The position numbers were made by a program, and so were the translations under genes. A DNA stretch of 64,000 nt from Magnolia sinica (Eukaryota; Streptophyta; Magnoliopsida; Magnoliales; Magnoliaceae): contig NC_080582.1 of NCBI RefSeq assembly GCF_029962835.1, forward strand, positions 75,202,177 through 75,266,176, written 5' to 3'. Shown piece by piece: positions 34,594 to 47,256 of the stretch. Position 1 is the first letter of the stretch, and each line of letters opens with the position of its first letter. The notes beneath the pieces are model-generated. The model worked only from the letters and a program-made list of their open reading frames with translations, was not told the origin of the DNA and did not search any database.

Positions 34594-37500
34594 CGCCTCC
34601 GTAGTACCCCATTCTCGAGTCCTGGCTCAGAGAATTAGATCCTGGGATCCTACAAGGAGGATTTTTTTGTATATACATTTAACTCGTAATAAGCATAACC
34701 ACAAGATTACCCAATTGACAAAGGCAACATCATCATCACATATCCACTAATATAATCATTTGAGTACAATCTTGAAAGGAAAATACATATATCGAAATCA
34801 AAGCTCCAGAATACAACTGCACGCTCCAAGCTCAACGCCGCTGCAACCTAATAACACCTGCACGCATCTATCGTGCATAAGCTTATAGAAAGCTTAGGAG
34901 GTGGTGTAAGTGTGTGCACAAGGTAAGTGCCAAGTATTCAATACAATGTCATTATCATAAAAACTGGAATACTGGTAATCCATAAATCGCATAATATCGG
35001 AATAAGCAAAGATACTATATAAGATCATGAATTATCCGAGTAAGCGAAATACCGACAAGAGCAGAATTATCGAGTAAAGAAATACTCACAAGATCATAGA
35101 TCATACGATAACAGTAAGCGGAAATACGAGCAAGTCCATGAGCCAATCAATATCGGAATACGCAATATAGAACAGCTCTGCAAACGAGGAGTCATAAAGA
35201 GCCAAATATCAAATGCCGAGAATGCAATGGGGTATATAATTCCTTATTTGTTCACAAATACGTCATCCATATCTAGACCATATAAATGCAGAAGCACAGG
35301 AACCCAAGATGTCGTATGTCGCGGATGTAATGCAATATGCGGTGCGAATGGAATGACCATCTGGAGTGTGAAGTCGGGATGGTAGTGCGTAGTATCACGG
35401 CTATGGGGTCTATCACAAGGACTTCTATCCAAACCAGGTCCCATACCTAAATTTGGATAGTCGATTCAATGTGGTAAACTCCCGATCTCAGGTTAGTCGC
35501 GCGCCCCAACCGAAATCCTGGCCATTGCGAAGGCACACGTAACAACTAGTTGCATACCACCAACCCGAGTAGATAGTGAATGAATGAATGCATGAATGAG
35601 TATGCAACTCCCGCTCACTAAATCCACATATCAAGACGGTTCATCTCTGGGATCATCACCGGGTTTAGTACACTCCAAATGGCACCGCCGCTCTCCCACC
35701 CGCAACCCAAGTGAGCATAAGAAACCTCACTATCCGCCTTGCCAATAGTCGCCAATACCTATCCGAGCACGTCGATAGCGGACCCATTCACGAGCTGGTC
35801 AAACTCGGCCTAGTATTGCCCCCTACCCTCGGGCGAGTAAGGCCACACCCTCCCAACCGACCACGACACGGTGGGAGACGCGGCCTCCGGTATTTGGCAC
35901 TCGGGCGCTCATGTATCCACTCGGTCTCGACGTTGGGCGTCTCCGGCCACGGAGGTTTAGGGATTTTCACCCGGGGACATCTATGGCGCCCGTATGCTAG
36001 AACCAAACATTTCCGGTGTCCTATTTGGCCATCCACGATATGCCTGTGGAGGCTACGACCCTGATGTCGCTAGGGCGTATAGTAATCATAATGCGAGATG
36101 CATGAGTCATACAATCCAGTCATGCATCAGTCCTGCACATACCGTGTGCTCATGTGAGATAACCTCCACCTACCAGGGAGTCTCATAACAACATGCTCAA
36201 TGACATATGCAATGATCAACCACCTCTCATAACAAACATGCAGATGATGCATATGGGCATGTATCATGATGTTATCTGCTGTCACATACTCATAATTGGT
36301 ATCCACAACCAGCATCGATAATCGACCTCGACCATGTGGACACTTAACCAACATTGCCCCCAAGGAATGGCCTACATAGAGTCAAACATATAATGGGCCC
36401 ACGGCCTCACACAAGGGCCTAATATACAACACAATGAGTCTTACTCAAAGGCCACATATACACAACAGGTGGACCCTGCTCATGGGTCTAATACATATCA
36501 CAATGGGCCTTGCCCATGGGCCATGAATACATCACAATGGGCCTTGCCCATGTGCCTCAAATACAGACATGTGGGCCCTACACATGGGTCTTGAATTCAT
36601 TAAATGGACCATGCATCATAGGCTTAATACATATCACAATGGCCCTCAACTACGGGTCACATATACATCATGCAGGTCTCGACAATCGGCCATGGCAATC
36701 GAATTCGATACTCAGAATCGGCCTCGACAATCGGAACCGGCCAATACAATCGACCTCGACAAATCAACACCGATAATCTACATCGATAATTAGCACCAAC
36801 AATCAGCTTCGATAATCAACACCGACGACCGGTCACATAGACAAGACTGGGTCCATAGATGAACATCTGATCAATCATAATATAAAGATCACCCTCGACC
36901 ATGGTTTTATCAAATCTGGTAGCATGGAGCCATCCGTCCATGGTAAATGGGGCCCACTTATTTGGGTTAACCCACTAAGAGAATGATGAGAATGGGCCCG
37001 ATAAGGCCTAAAGAAGGGTCACAATGTGGACATCCAACCATCACTGCCTAGCAATGTGGACATTTAACCAACATTGCTCCCAAGGAGTGGTCCACATAGA
37101 GTCAAACATAAGATGGGCCCAAATATCCAACAAGTGGGCCTCAAATAGTCATCACAGTGGGCCTTACACATACAACACGTGGACCTACACATCACGGTGG
37201 GTCGATACATTGGGCCGCACGCCACACCAATGGGCCTCAATTCAACAAGTGGGCCGCATCAATGAGCCGAAATACATCTCAATGGGCCTCATCACAAGAG
37301 TAAGAATATTTCACAATGGCCTCACTAAATGGGTCGGAAACACATCTCAATGGGCCACGACGTATGGGCCGAGTATATATCACAATGGGCCACGACCCAT
37401 GGCCGCAACCCGTGGGCCGCACATACAAGTGGGCCACCTAATGGGGCCCATATATCAACCTCGGGTGGGCCCTGCGCATGGGCGGCAACGACATAATATG

Positions 37501-38432
37501 TGGGCCCTACCCATGGGTCTTATACGCTTCAAATGGGTCACGCGTCATGGGCCCAATACATGTCACAATAGGCCTTGCATCAATGGGCCGCACTAATGGG
37601 CCTCGTACACATCAAGTGGGTTGTATCAAATAGGCAGCACTAATGGGCCTCGACCCTTGAGCCCTGATATATATCATAATGGGGTGCCTACCCTGGATGG
37701 CGTGGATAAAAATACATCAAAGTGGGCACTGACAAATGGGTCACAACATACATCAAAGTAGGCCTCATAACATCGTCATACATACATCAAATGGGCCACA
37801 CCAATGGGCCCCATATATATCAAATGGGCCACACTCAAATATAAGTGGTGATAATGATTTTCACTACTAAAATTTTCAAGGCCCGCCATAACATTTATTT
37901 CCCATCTAATCTAATCATAAGGTCTCAAGATTTCAAAGATAGCCGTTCAATCCTCACCGTGCACTATGGTCCACTTGATAAATAAATCTGTATTATTTTC
38001 ATCCTAAACCTTAAAATCATTTTTCCAAAAATGGTTGGACGGTTGGATGAAACACATGCATCGTGGTGCGTCCCATTGGGATGGAAGGCATAGATAAGTC
38101 ACATATCCCGCTATGGAGGTCCACAATTGTGGACACAACACATGCATAAATGGGTCTTAAGTAAGACCCACCAAAATGTTTATTTTCCACCCATCCTAGG
38201 GCCCAACATACTGTCCATCCAAACTGGGGCCAACATGATGTTTATTTTCCATCCAAACTAATCTGGTGATAGGGTCACATGGGCCTAGGGCCCGCTATAA
38301 TATTTATTTGCATCCAACCTAGGCCACTGTAATATTTATTTGCATCCAACCTAGGCCACTGTAATATTTATTTGCATCCAACCTGTTAATAAGGTCATAT
38401 AGACCTGGGGCCCACTACAATATTTATTTATT

Positions 38433-38465
<33 letters not shown>

Positions 38466-40620
38466 TTAACCTGTTGATAGGGTCACACGACATTGGACCC
38501 ACTACAACATTTACTTGCATCCAATCTGTTGATAAAGTCACATGGGCCAAGGGCCCACCGCAATGTTTACTTGCCATACAACCTCTTTATAAAGTCACGT
38601 GGACTAAGCCACTGTAATATTTATTTGTCCACCAAACTTTTGGTACGATTATGTGATCTTGGGGTCCACCATGATGTAGTTCACAAATCCAACCCATTCA
38701 TTGTGTGTGTCCCACCAATTTAAGGGTCCAAACAGAGTTTCAGGTGGATCCAAGCTGCATGTGGACCCCAACAGTTGATTCCATGTGGCTTGACATACCA
38801 CCGCATGAAAGATGATGGTGTGGGCCATACGAGAACGTTTTATAACTGATTTTTAGAACCAACGTATCAAATAAAGGGACCTATCAAATGAATGGCGTGG
38901 ATGTAGAACATACATCATGGTAGGGTCCACCATTGGGGCCAATGGGATCCTCCCTACTTAACGTTGGACGTCCAGAGAGTCTGGACGTCAATGTACATGC
39001 ATGCATATATATTTATATTTTTTTTTAATCCTAGGTGGGACCCACATTAACCAGATCTACTCCGTCCATTATATCTGTCCCATAAAGTTAGGGGTCCAAA
39101 CCAAGTTTCAATCACATCCAAAACTCAAGGAGGCCCCACCAGATGATTTTATATTTTTAGGCATGTTATCACACAATTTTAGATGGTGTGGCCCACCTGA
39201 GTTCTGTATACGGCTGATTTTTAGGATGGACGGGTGGTCCATGGGGACCCATCAAATGCACGGTTTCGATGTTCAAAATGCATCACGTGGGGCCCACGGC
39301 TGGAGCCGTGAGGTCCAGCCAAGCCGTCCGCCCGCCCATCAATCTTCTGACAGCAGCAGCATTGCTGCCTTATGATTCTGTGTTTTTTTTTTTTTCTAAA
39401 TCCAATTTTTCTAGGGAATTTCTTAGGTGGGGCCCTCATCAGGAAAATCTATCCTGACCATTGCATCTCACGGCTCAATATTGACCAAACAAGACCAATA
39501 TTGAGTATTTTTCAACATGTAGAATCGTTGGGTGAGTTTTCAACGGTAAAAATTTCCATTTCCTACAGTATGGCCCGCTTGATTGTCAGATTAGCCTCAT
39601 CTTTTGGCTCAACGCCTAAAATGAGATGAGAAGTGAAATGGGCGGCGTGGATTTTATACATACATCAAGGTGGGGCCTGCATGAGCAGCCCACCTCCAAA
39701 TACTATTCTTCTTCCTCTCCTTTGCTTATTAGTACACCACCATTTCAGTGCACGCACACCACTTTAGCCACTCTCTGTCCAGCGTCCCTTGGACGTTGGA
39801 CAGCATAGGTATAACACAATCATCATAGTGGGTCCTACGTGTAGGTGGTCCACGTGTCACCAAGGTGGGTCCCACATGAACGTGGCCCACCATATTTAAA
39901 TCAACTTGATATTTGTGTGTTTCCATCACTATAAAGTAGGGTCCACATGACTTGTACGGTTGGGATAAAACATACCTCAAGATGGGATTCATCCAAGTGG
40001 GCCACACATCACAAAATAATGAGAGGAAAAGAAAGGAGCCCCCACCTCGAAATCTCTTCTTCCTTCTTCCGCCAATGCATGATAGAGCCCCAAAGAAACA
40101 ATTTCAATGGTGGAGATGATCATTGGATGGTGGAGATGGGAGATAGGGAGGTGGGCCACACTAGCTCTCTCATGGGAGCCATGGACGTGGGTTGCTCCAT
40201 GGAGGGATTGCTTGGAATGGAGAGAAGTGAAAGAGAGAAATGATGTAAGGGAGTGATGGGAGAAGAGGGATGGTGAGGTAATGGGAATTAATGAGTTGAC
40301 TTATGGGGAAAAGGGAAGGTAAGGTGGTATGGTAGGGTGATGTCACCCCTAGGGTGACATCATAGTAATTAATGTTTTTAGGGAAGTACAACAATAGGGA
40401 TAGGTGGGTCCCACAATCAAGCGATCAACGGCCTAGATAATGCACGGGCCGGATCTTATAATCTGAGCATCGTATTGACGCACAAGACGCATCGTCGGAA
40501 CCGCGGCGACGGCACGGTCAAAATGACATAGGTCTCATTTTGAGTCGGCTCGGGTTTACAGGATGTGACTCAAGAGCATGCGCCAATGCTATCTACTCGT
40601 CCCGGGTCGCAACTCGACTA
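34594..40620 (-). mobile_element. Large non-coding LTR-type element C
   Basis: About 6 kb in minus orientation. It begins at the left with cctccgtagtacc and gatcctacaaggagga (the 3' region of the A family), runs through ggcctc/ggccca repeat tracts at about 36400-37850, an ATT-rich tract at about 38420-38465 and a leader-like region at about 40050-40330, and ends near the ccgcggcgacg landmark at 40500. No retroelement protein is encoded. It lies between two copia pieces. It is decayed, and its terminal bases at the 3' side are missing relative to A and B. Confidence 0.55.
36510..37850. repeat. Degenerate gggcc/cacaatgggcc repeat tract
   Basis: Repeated variants of tcacaatgggccttgcc, atgggccgcac and catcaagtggg fill this part of element C. 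They keep long frames open in some places but have no protein-like composition. They are the counterpart of the 19480-20045 tract in element A. Confidence 0.75.
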
Positions 40621-43572
40621 GAGGGAACCGTAGAAGTTTATGGATTATGTGCCAGGTAACTTCGGGAGAGTCTGCTTGGGTGATGATGAGCCATGTAGTA
40701 TTGTTGAAAAGGGAGACGTTCATATAAATTAAAAAGATAGAACGGTTTTGAAATTGAGGGATGTCAGACATGTACCGAGTTTGAAATGAAACTTGATTTT
40801 AGTGGGACAATTGGCCGATATCGGATATGTGACGACCTTCACTAGTGATTCCTGGAAGATCACAAAAGGTGCCTTGGTGATATCTCGAGGCAAGAAGGAA
40901 GGTATTTTGTACGTGATTTTAAGATCATATAGTTTACTCGGAGTCGCATCAACTGGAGTGAATGGACAATTATGGCATCAGAGGTTGGGACATATGAGTG
41001 AGAAATGGATGAAAGTGTTATTATCAGAAGGGAAGCTACCAAGGCTAAACTCTATTAACTTGAAATTCTGCGAGGACTGCATGTATGACAAGCAAAAGAG
41101 GGTAAGTTTCAAAAAAAAAGACGCGCTCCAAAGACGCATCTGTTGGAGCTTGTATACACTAATGTGTGGGGACCGGCACAAGTATCATCTCTTGATGGCT
41201 CACGTTATTTTGTTTCTTTTATTGATGATGCTAGCAGAAAAATGTGGGTCTATTTCTTAAAGCGTAAATCTGATGTATTTGATGTATTTAAAAAGTGAAA
41301 AGTAACGGTAGAAAACGAGACAGGTAAAACAGTAAAATGTCTCAGATCAAATAATGGGGGAAAGTACTGTGATAAAATGTTTGAAGAGTATTGTGCAGCA
41401 AATGGAATCAAACATTAGAAAATGATTTCAGGGACACTGCAGCAAAATCGTGTAGATGAGCGCATTAACAGGACTATCCTTAAGCGCGTCAGGAGCATGA
41501 TGTTACATGCAGGGTTGCCCAAGATATTTTGGGCAGATGCTATGAATACTGTCGTATATCTCATCAATAAAAGTCCCTCGGCATCATTGAATGGTAGACT
41601 ATTAGAAGAAACGTGGACTGGGAAAAAAGTGAACCTTGCACATCTCAAAGTGTTCGGTTGCACTTTATATATTCACATTCATGCAGAGCACAGAAACAAG
41701 AAGGATGCGAAGTCTAAGAAGTACACATTTATAGGCTACAGGCAGCATGATTTTGGCTACCGGTTTTAGGATTCAGAGAACAAAAAAATCATCAGAAGTA
41801 AAGACGTAGTATTTAATGAAAAAGTGATGTATAAGGACAGTGTGCAGCAAAATAAGGCCGATGAGAAAGAATTCGTAGAGTTGGAAGAGTTACCGGGCAC
41901 AGGTGTTACAGCGCCACAGGATGAGCAAGCACAGGAGCATAATGAGGCAAAGCCGCAGACATCGGTTGTGAGAAGGTCTACTCGGGAGATGAGACCCAAG
42001 GTCCAATACTTACCCTCCTTATATTATCTACTGCTGATAGATAATGGTGAACCAGAGTGTTTTAAAGAGGCATTACAGTTAGATACACGGGTTAAGTGGG
42101 AGCAGGCCATGGATGATGAGATGGATTCTCTTGAGTCCAATCGTATGTGGGAATTAGTCACTCTACTTAAGGGTAAGAAAGCTCTTCATAACAAGTGGGT
42201 TTACAGACTGAAAGAGGAGCACGATAGTTCGAAACGGTACAAAGCTAGATTAGTTATGAAATGGTTCCAACAAAAGGCAGGTATTGACTTCATCGAAATA
42301 TTTTCACCAGTGGTGAAAATGTCTACGATTCGTGAGTATAGTAGCTACAGAGGACTTACATTTAGAGCAGCTAGATGTGAGACAGCCTTTCTTCATGGGG
42401 ACCTTGAAGAAGAGATATATATGCATCAGCCGACAGGATACATGGCACCAGGAAAGGAGAACAAGGTATGTATATTGAAGAAGAGTCTATATGACCTGAA
42501 GCAGGCCCAGAGACAGTGGTGAAGTTCGACAGTTTCATATTGAGAAACGGGTTTTAGGAGATGTCATGTAAACCACTATTGCTATTTAAAGAAGTTTGAT
42601 ACGTCGTACATCATCCTTCTTCGTACGTTGATGAGATGCTTGTGGTCGGTTCAATCATGAAGGACATCTCGGATCTCAAAAGACAACTGTCAGAGAATTT
42701 GTCATGAAGGATTTAAGAGTTACAAAATAAATCCTAGGCATAAGAATAAAGCATAATAGGAAAAATAAGAAACTAGTTTTGTCATAAGCGAGTACATAGC
42801 CAAGATACTTGATCGATTTAATATGGGAGGTGCTAAGTCAGTTAGCACTCCATTAGCCAACCACTTCAAGCTTTATAAGGAGCAAGGTGCAAAGACGTAA
42901 GAGGAACGAGACTACATGGCTAAAGTCCCATACACATCTCCTATTGGGAGTCTCATGTATGCTATGATGAGCATGAGGGCCAGACATTGCTCAAGCGGTG
43001 GGAGTTGTTAGCAGAGTTTCATGAACAACCCCGAGAAGGAACATTGGGAAGTTGTGAAGTGGATCCTTTGATACCTGGTAGTACTGTGGATGTAGGGTTG
43101 TGTTATGAATTGGATCGGAAATTAAGCTACAAGGCTACGTAGATTTAGATTTAGCAAGAGATATCGATAAGAAGAAGCACCGCAGTCATGTCTTTACTCC
43201 GGGTAGTCTGCGGTCGCTAGGTCTCTCGATTACAAAAGATAGTATTTATCAATACGATGGAAGCAGAGATACAGAAGCGTACAAGGAGATGGTGTGGATG
43301 CAAGATTTCATAAGAGTTGGGTAAGAAGTAAGCAAATTGCAAGTTGTACAGTGACAGTCAAAGTACAATACACATGGCTAAGAATTCAGTCTTTCATTCA
43401 AGGACCAAGCATATTGCCATCAGATATCACTTCATACGTTCGTTACTGTAAGATGGATCAATTACTCTGGAGAAGATTCATACAAGTGAGAATCCTGTGG
43501 ATATGCTGACCAAGGCGGTCATACGGGAGAAGCTGAATCTTTGTTCAGCTTTGATTGGTCTTCAGGCTTGAA
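40621..43572 (+). mobile_element. Ty1/copia retrotransposon, 3' part (integrase, RT, RNase H)
   Basis: Contains pre-integrase and integrase segments (GQLWHQRLGHMSE near 40970), an integrase C-terminal part (41422-41769), reverse transcriptase (41824-42522, with KARLVMKW and the [10 protein letters not shown] motif) and an RNase H tail ending near 43570, followed by the polypurine-like aaaacgggggag. This is a fossil with roughly half a dozen or more breaks. Its first 75 bp or so repeat, at about 80% identity, the last 75 bp of the 5' part at 34517-34592, so the two parts need not come from one copy. Confidence 0.85.
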
Positions 43573-44129
43573 AACGGGGGAGTGGTGCACTTCGGATGTA
43601 AAAGACGAAAGTTTATGGTGATGTGTCTCCAAGTGGGATATTCATCGAATATATAACCGTACAGGTGACTTAACTGATATGCATGTTCAGATTGTGAGGA
43701 GTGGGATACAATTACCAAGGATGCATGGCTGTATCTACTAAGAGAAGCTGCGCGATCTTGAGGCTCAAGTTTATATGCATTTTACTATTTCTCAATGTTA
43801 AATTGTGTAATTTTCGTATTTGTTAGCACAGAGACATTAGTTTGTATAAGTCATTTGGGTGGCTGCTCGGATAATTTGAATGTATATGCAATTTCATTTA
43901 TATTTAATTTGTTCATATTCCTCCTAAATGCTCGCTTTGAAAAAGAAAATAAGAAAAAAATATATACGTGGAATTTGGTTATATTTAAAGGTTAACACTT
44001 GGGTTTTTAGAAATCGAGTCATATACTCGAGTTACAAAAACCTGGGGCGTTGCAAAACAATATATCAAAGCTCAAAATTTAGTTTATTTCAACACGTTGA
44101 TCATTTAACTCTTTTGCCCTTAATGTTAC
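43573..44129. other. Non-coding, possible LTR remnant of the copia element
   Basis: It begins right after the polypurine-like tract, where a 3' LTR would start, but it does not resemble the candidate LTR at 33003. It contains cctggggcgttgca at about 44041, which looks like an LTR end of another family. No gene. Confidence 0.4.
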
Positions 44130-44813
44130 TGTTGATGCAAGAATCTGGACCACCCTCTACAAACCTCTGAGCACCTGCACAAGAGAAGAACAAAGGAGAC
44201 CCTAACTAGAGCAGGGGACCCTCCGATACCAAAGTCAGGCTAGGAATCTGTGTCTGGTAGTATAGAAGGGTTTAGGGAGAGAGATTCTGCGTACCTTTTC
44301 ATATAGATGGTCCTCTTATTTATAGTGTTTGTAGGATGAGGTGGTCTACAATTTTAGGCATGATCTTAGCCGTTGGGCGAGATGTGTGTGAGTAGTAAAT
44401 GTGGGCAATTACCCTGGAATTATGCAGTGGACGGTTATGCAAGTAATGGGCATCAACGGTTACTATGGAGCCCTGGCAGCCTGGATAAGGCCAATCTGAA
44501 TTGAGTTGAGCCGAACTTGTTGATCAACTGGGATTAGGCCAAGTGCCGCACTGAGTCGAGATGAACTCAACAGTTAGTCAGCCAGAGATTGTACTAAGGA
44601 GCTTGGGAGTTCTGCATTGGTCAAGCCGAGCTGAAGATTGGACTTATCTTCTCGTCGGTCATATCTGCCATCAACGAGCTCTTCCTCAACTTCACCTCCT
44701 CGGCCTGTCCTTTGGGAAGTGAGCTCTAGTATTTTTGGGTGAGAGGGCACGGGGGTGCACGCTGGTCGGCCCGAGCTGACCCTGAGTACGGTCAGTCCAT
44801 CTTTCCCATAACA
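44130..44813 (+). mobile_element. Candidate solo LTR related to the array delta module
   Basis: It starts tgttgatgcaagaatc and ends cttcccataaca. It contains ggggaccctccgatacc and a TATA-like tatttatag. The delta modules in the array share the ggggaccctccgatgcc block and the same cttcccataaca end, so delta is probably an LTR of this family. No target-site duplication is clear. A relic without coding sequence. Confidence 0.5.
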
Positions 44814-45930
44814 AGGAACATAAAGTGTTGGAATTCAACAAAGAAATGCTTATGTATGTATGGTGGACCAATTCAACAAAGTGTACAGTTAAATATAAAT
44901 CAATGTGTTCAATTTCCCAGGAGTCCAGTCTTAAAAACCAATCCGTACAATTGATCCAGGCAAAGTGAACTTGGGGATGACCAAAAATGTCCCGAGCCGA
45001 AGATCCTACCAATCAAATATTAATCTTTTATTTTGAATCGTTGCTTTACTTTTTCAATGGCAGGGTCAATCCTCACTATTTTATGTGGTGTGGTTCACTT
45101 TAGCCCTGGATCTGCTTATCCTTGGCTCATGCCTGAAATGAGGGGGCAAAATGGATGAACGGCCTGGATAAAACACATACATCATGGTGGGCCCACGTAG
45201 CATTGGCACAAACGATCTGGCTGGTGTTGCTCACCAGCCAAACCGCGTCCACTCTCCATGCACATTCAAAGTGGGCCCCATTCCATCCATGCATAGAGAT
45301 TCCTGCCCCCACCAATAAACGGGCCATTCCAATTACGTTCTGTTTCCGACCGTTACTTTCCCTCGAAAAAAGAAAATAAAGTTAAATGGTTATTTGATAA
45401 TCCGGAGGTGTTCGATGCCATACGCATGCACACAAAAAGATAGACTTGAAACGGTTCAAATAACGTTAATCATTATAGATTGATGATCTGTCCAAAATCA
45501 AATCGATTAGACGATGCTGACCTCTGATTGATGGATATTTATTTTTCAGTTAAATATAGACCATTGATTACTTACCAGTTTTACATCCATTAGGTGTCCA
45601 TAAATATAGACCGTTTATTTTATACGTTAAATATAGAACATTGGAATCGATTTGTGGTGATTCCCAAGATTAGGACGGTTTAGTTTGAGTAAAATGCGGT
45701 ACAATTTCTGCGTGCGTGAGTATGGATGATAATAGTCCCACAGAGTAAAAAATCTATTCTGAAAAAACCGGAGAAGACAAGAAAGGAAAAAAGCCCCTGC
45801 CATGTTTGCCAATCACTAGCTTCGGCAATCCGAAGCAATACCCGAACCTGACATCCGAACCTCCCCTGCAACGGCTACTTTCAGCTTTCTACGGATTTAA
45901 AAACAACAGAGAAACCCCTGAAGGCTCACC
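44814..45930. other. Region upstream of ENODL, no gene
   Basis: 45127-45260 holds a transposon end of the aaacacatacatcatggtgg type (the complement of the TIR motif common in this genome). The rest up to the CT tract is unique-looking and presumably includes the ENODL promoter. A TATA-like gatttaaaaac lies at about 45894-45904. Confidence 0.4.
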
Positions 45931-45937
45931 ACTTCAG

Positions 45938-45938
<1 letters not shown>

Positions 45939-45970
<32 letters not shown>
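45939..45970. repeat. CT microsatellite in the ENODL 5' leader
   Basis: About fifteen CT repeats end roughly 55 bp upstream of the ENODL start codon. Such pyrimidine-rich leaders are frequent in plant 5' untranslated regions. Confidence 0.85.
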
Positions 45971-45973
<3 letters not shown>

Positions 45974-46022
45974 AAGAAAAGAGAGGAAATTTCATTTCAA
46001 GCTCTTGGAATCCCATCCATCA

Positions 46023-47256
46023 ATGGCTTCTTCGAGAACTCTATATTGTTATTCTCTCATCATCATTTCTGTTCTTTTCACCCTTTCGGAAGCTACAGAT
46101 TTCTTAGTTGGAGGAAAGATCAATGCATGGGAAATCCCATCCTCTCCTTCAGACTCTCTGAATGGATGGGCTGAAGAGAATCGCTTCCAAATCGGCGATT
46201 CACTTGGTAAATTTCGACATCTGGGATTGTTCCAAAATCCATACTTCAATTTCAGCCATTTCCCCCATCTGACTCTCCTTTCAAACATCAATTTCAGTCT
46301 TTTTTCCATCTGAGTCTTCTTCCAAACAGAAATTTCAGCATTTTCCCATCTGGGTTTTCTTCCAAACTTAATTATAATGCCTTTTTCCCATCTGGGTGTT
46401 CTTCCAAACATCATTTTTAGTCATTTTTCGATATCCAACTTGTTCCGAACTTACATTTCAGCCTTTTTCACATCTTTTTATTTTTATTTTTTGTTAGCTT
46501 GTTAGTACACCGACTGTCAGATCACACTTCACTGTTAGCCACCCCCACTAGGGAATCGATGCCAAGACCTCGGTGTAGAAACGAGGTATCTTTCACTCAG
46601 TCCACCACTTGAGCTATGGATCTGGGTGTAGCCTTTTTCACATCTGGGTCTTCTTCCAAATTCTATTTTTAGTCCTTTTCCTCAACTCCATTTCCAGTCC
46701 TTTTTCTCCATCTCTATCTTCATCAAACATCATTTTATGCAGTCTTTCTTACATTTAGTTTCAATTGCAGATTGGAAATTCCAAAAGTTTCTTCTTCTTA
46801 ATTCCATTTTTCCAAGTCCTTTTCCATTTTCGACTTCTTCTTCTTGTTCTTCTTTTCTTCTTCTGACATAGCATGTTTGTGTATTCTGTTTCAGTTTGGA
46901 AATTCGATGGTGCAAAAGATTCAGTCCTGCAAGTGAGCAGAGATGATTACCTGAGCTGCAACACATCCAATCCGATTGCTGCCCACAAGGGTGGGGACGT
47001 CACGGTGAAGCTCGAAGAGTCAGGTCCATTTTATTTCATCAGTGGAGCGAAAGGTCATTGCGGGAATGGGCAGAAGCTGATTGTCGTCGTGTTATCGAAA
47101 GGGAGGAGGCATTTCTATGGGATTTCTCCAGCACCTTCTCCGATGGAATTCGAGGGTCCAGCAATCGCTCCGACAAGTGGCGCTTCTGGTTTGGTGGTTT
47201 TGAGGAGTGGGTTCTCGGGTGCTCTGATTGTTTTCTTGGTGGGGATGGTTTTGTGA
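46023..47256 (+). CDS. Early nodulin-like protein (phytocyanin domain, GPI-anchored)
   Basis: Two exons, 46023-46206 and 46895-47256, with a GT-AG intron (cttg|gtaaat, ttcag|tttgg) that joins GDSL to VWKFDG; the product is 181 residues. A signal peptide covers about 1-24 (SLIIISVLFTL). The phytocyanin domain covers about 25-128, with Cys83 and Cys117 for the conserved disulphide. Of the four copper ligands of true phytocyanins, the first His position is Asp70 and the Cys position is Ser111, while His116 and Gln121 remain. It therefore should not bind copper, as usual for the ENODL subfamily. The linker SPAPSP and APTSG is arabinogalactan-like, and the C-terminus ends in a hydrophobic GPI signal (GALIVFLVGMVL). 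Family members act at the plasma membrane and cell wall. A TTG-initiated extension upstream is not needed; the first ATG fits. Confidence 0.93.
46210..46760. repeat. Intronic minisatellite in ENODL, unit about 45-50 bp
   Basis: Variants of the chain catctgggtcttcttccaaa, then catttttagtc or atttcagcc, then tttttccc recur about nine times through the intron, starting just after the 5' splice site (gacatctgggattgttccaa at 46218). A SINE at 46476-46630 splits one unit. The repeat fills most of the 688-bp intron. Confidence 0.8.
46476..46630 (-). mobile_element. SINE inserted in the ENODL intron
   Basis: Flanked by perfect 15-bp direct repeats gcctttttcacatct at 46461-46475 and 46631-46645. On the minus strand it shows a box A-like tagctcaagtggtggac, a box B-like gcatcgattccc and a 3' T/A-rich tail (ttttatttttatttttt on the plus strand). 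Same family as 18191-18325. The perfect duplication suggests a fairly recent insertion. Confidence 0.92.

Noticed and set aside
37024-37596. 190-codon forward frame in element C
   Set aside because: Its translation is a product of the cacaatgggcc repeat (HNGP-type repetition) and not a protein family.
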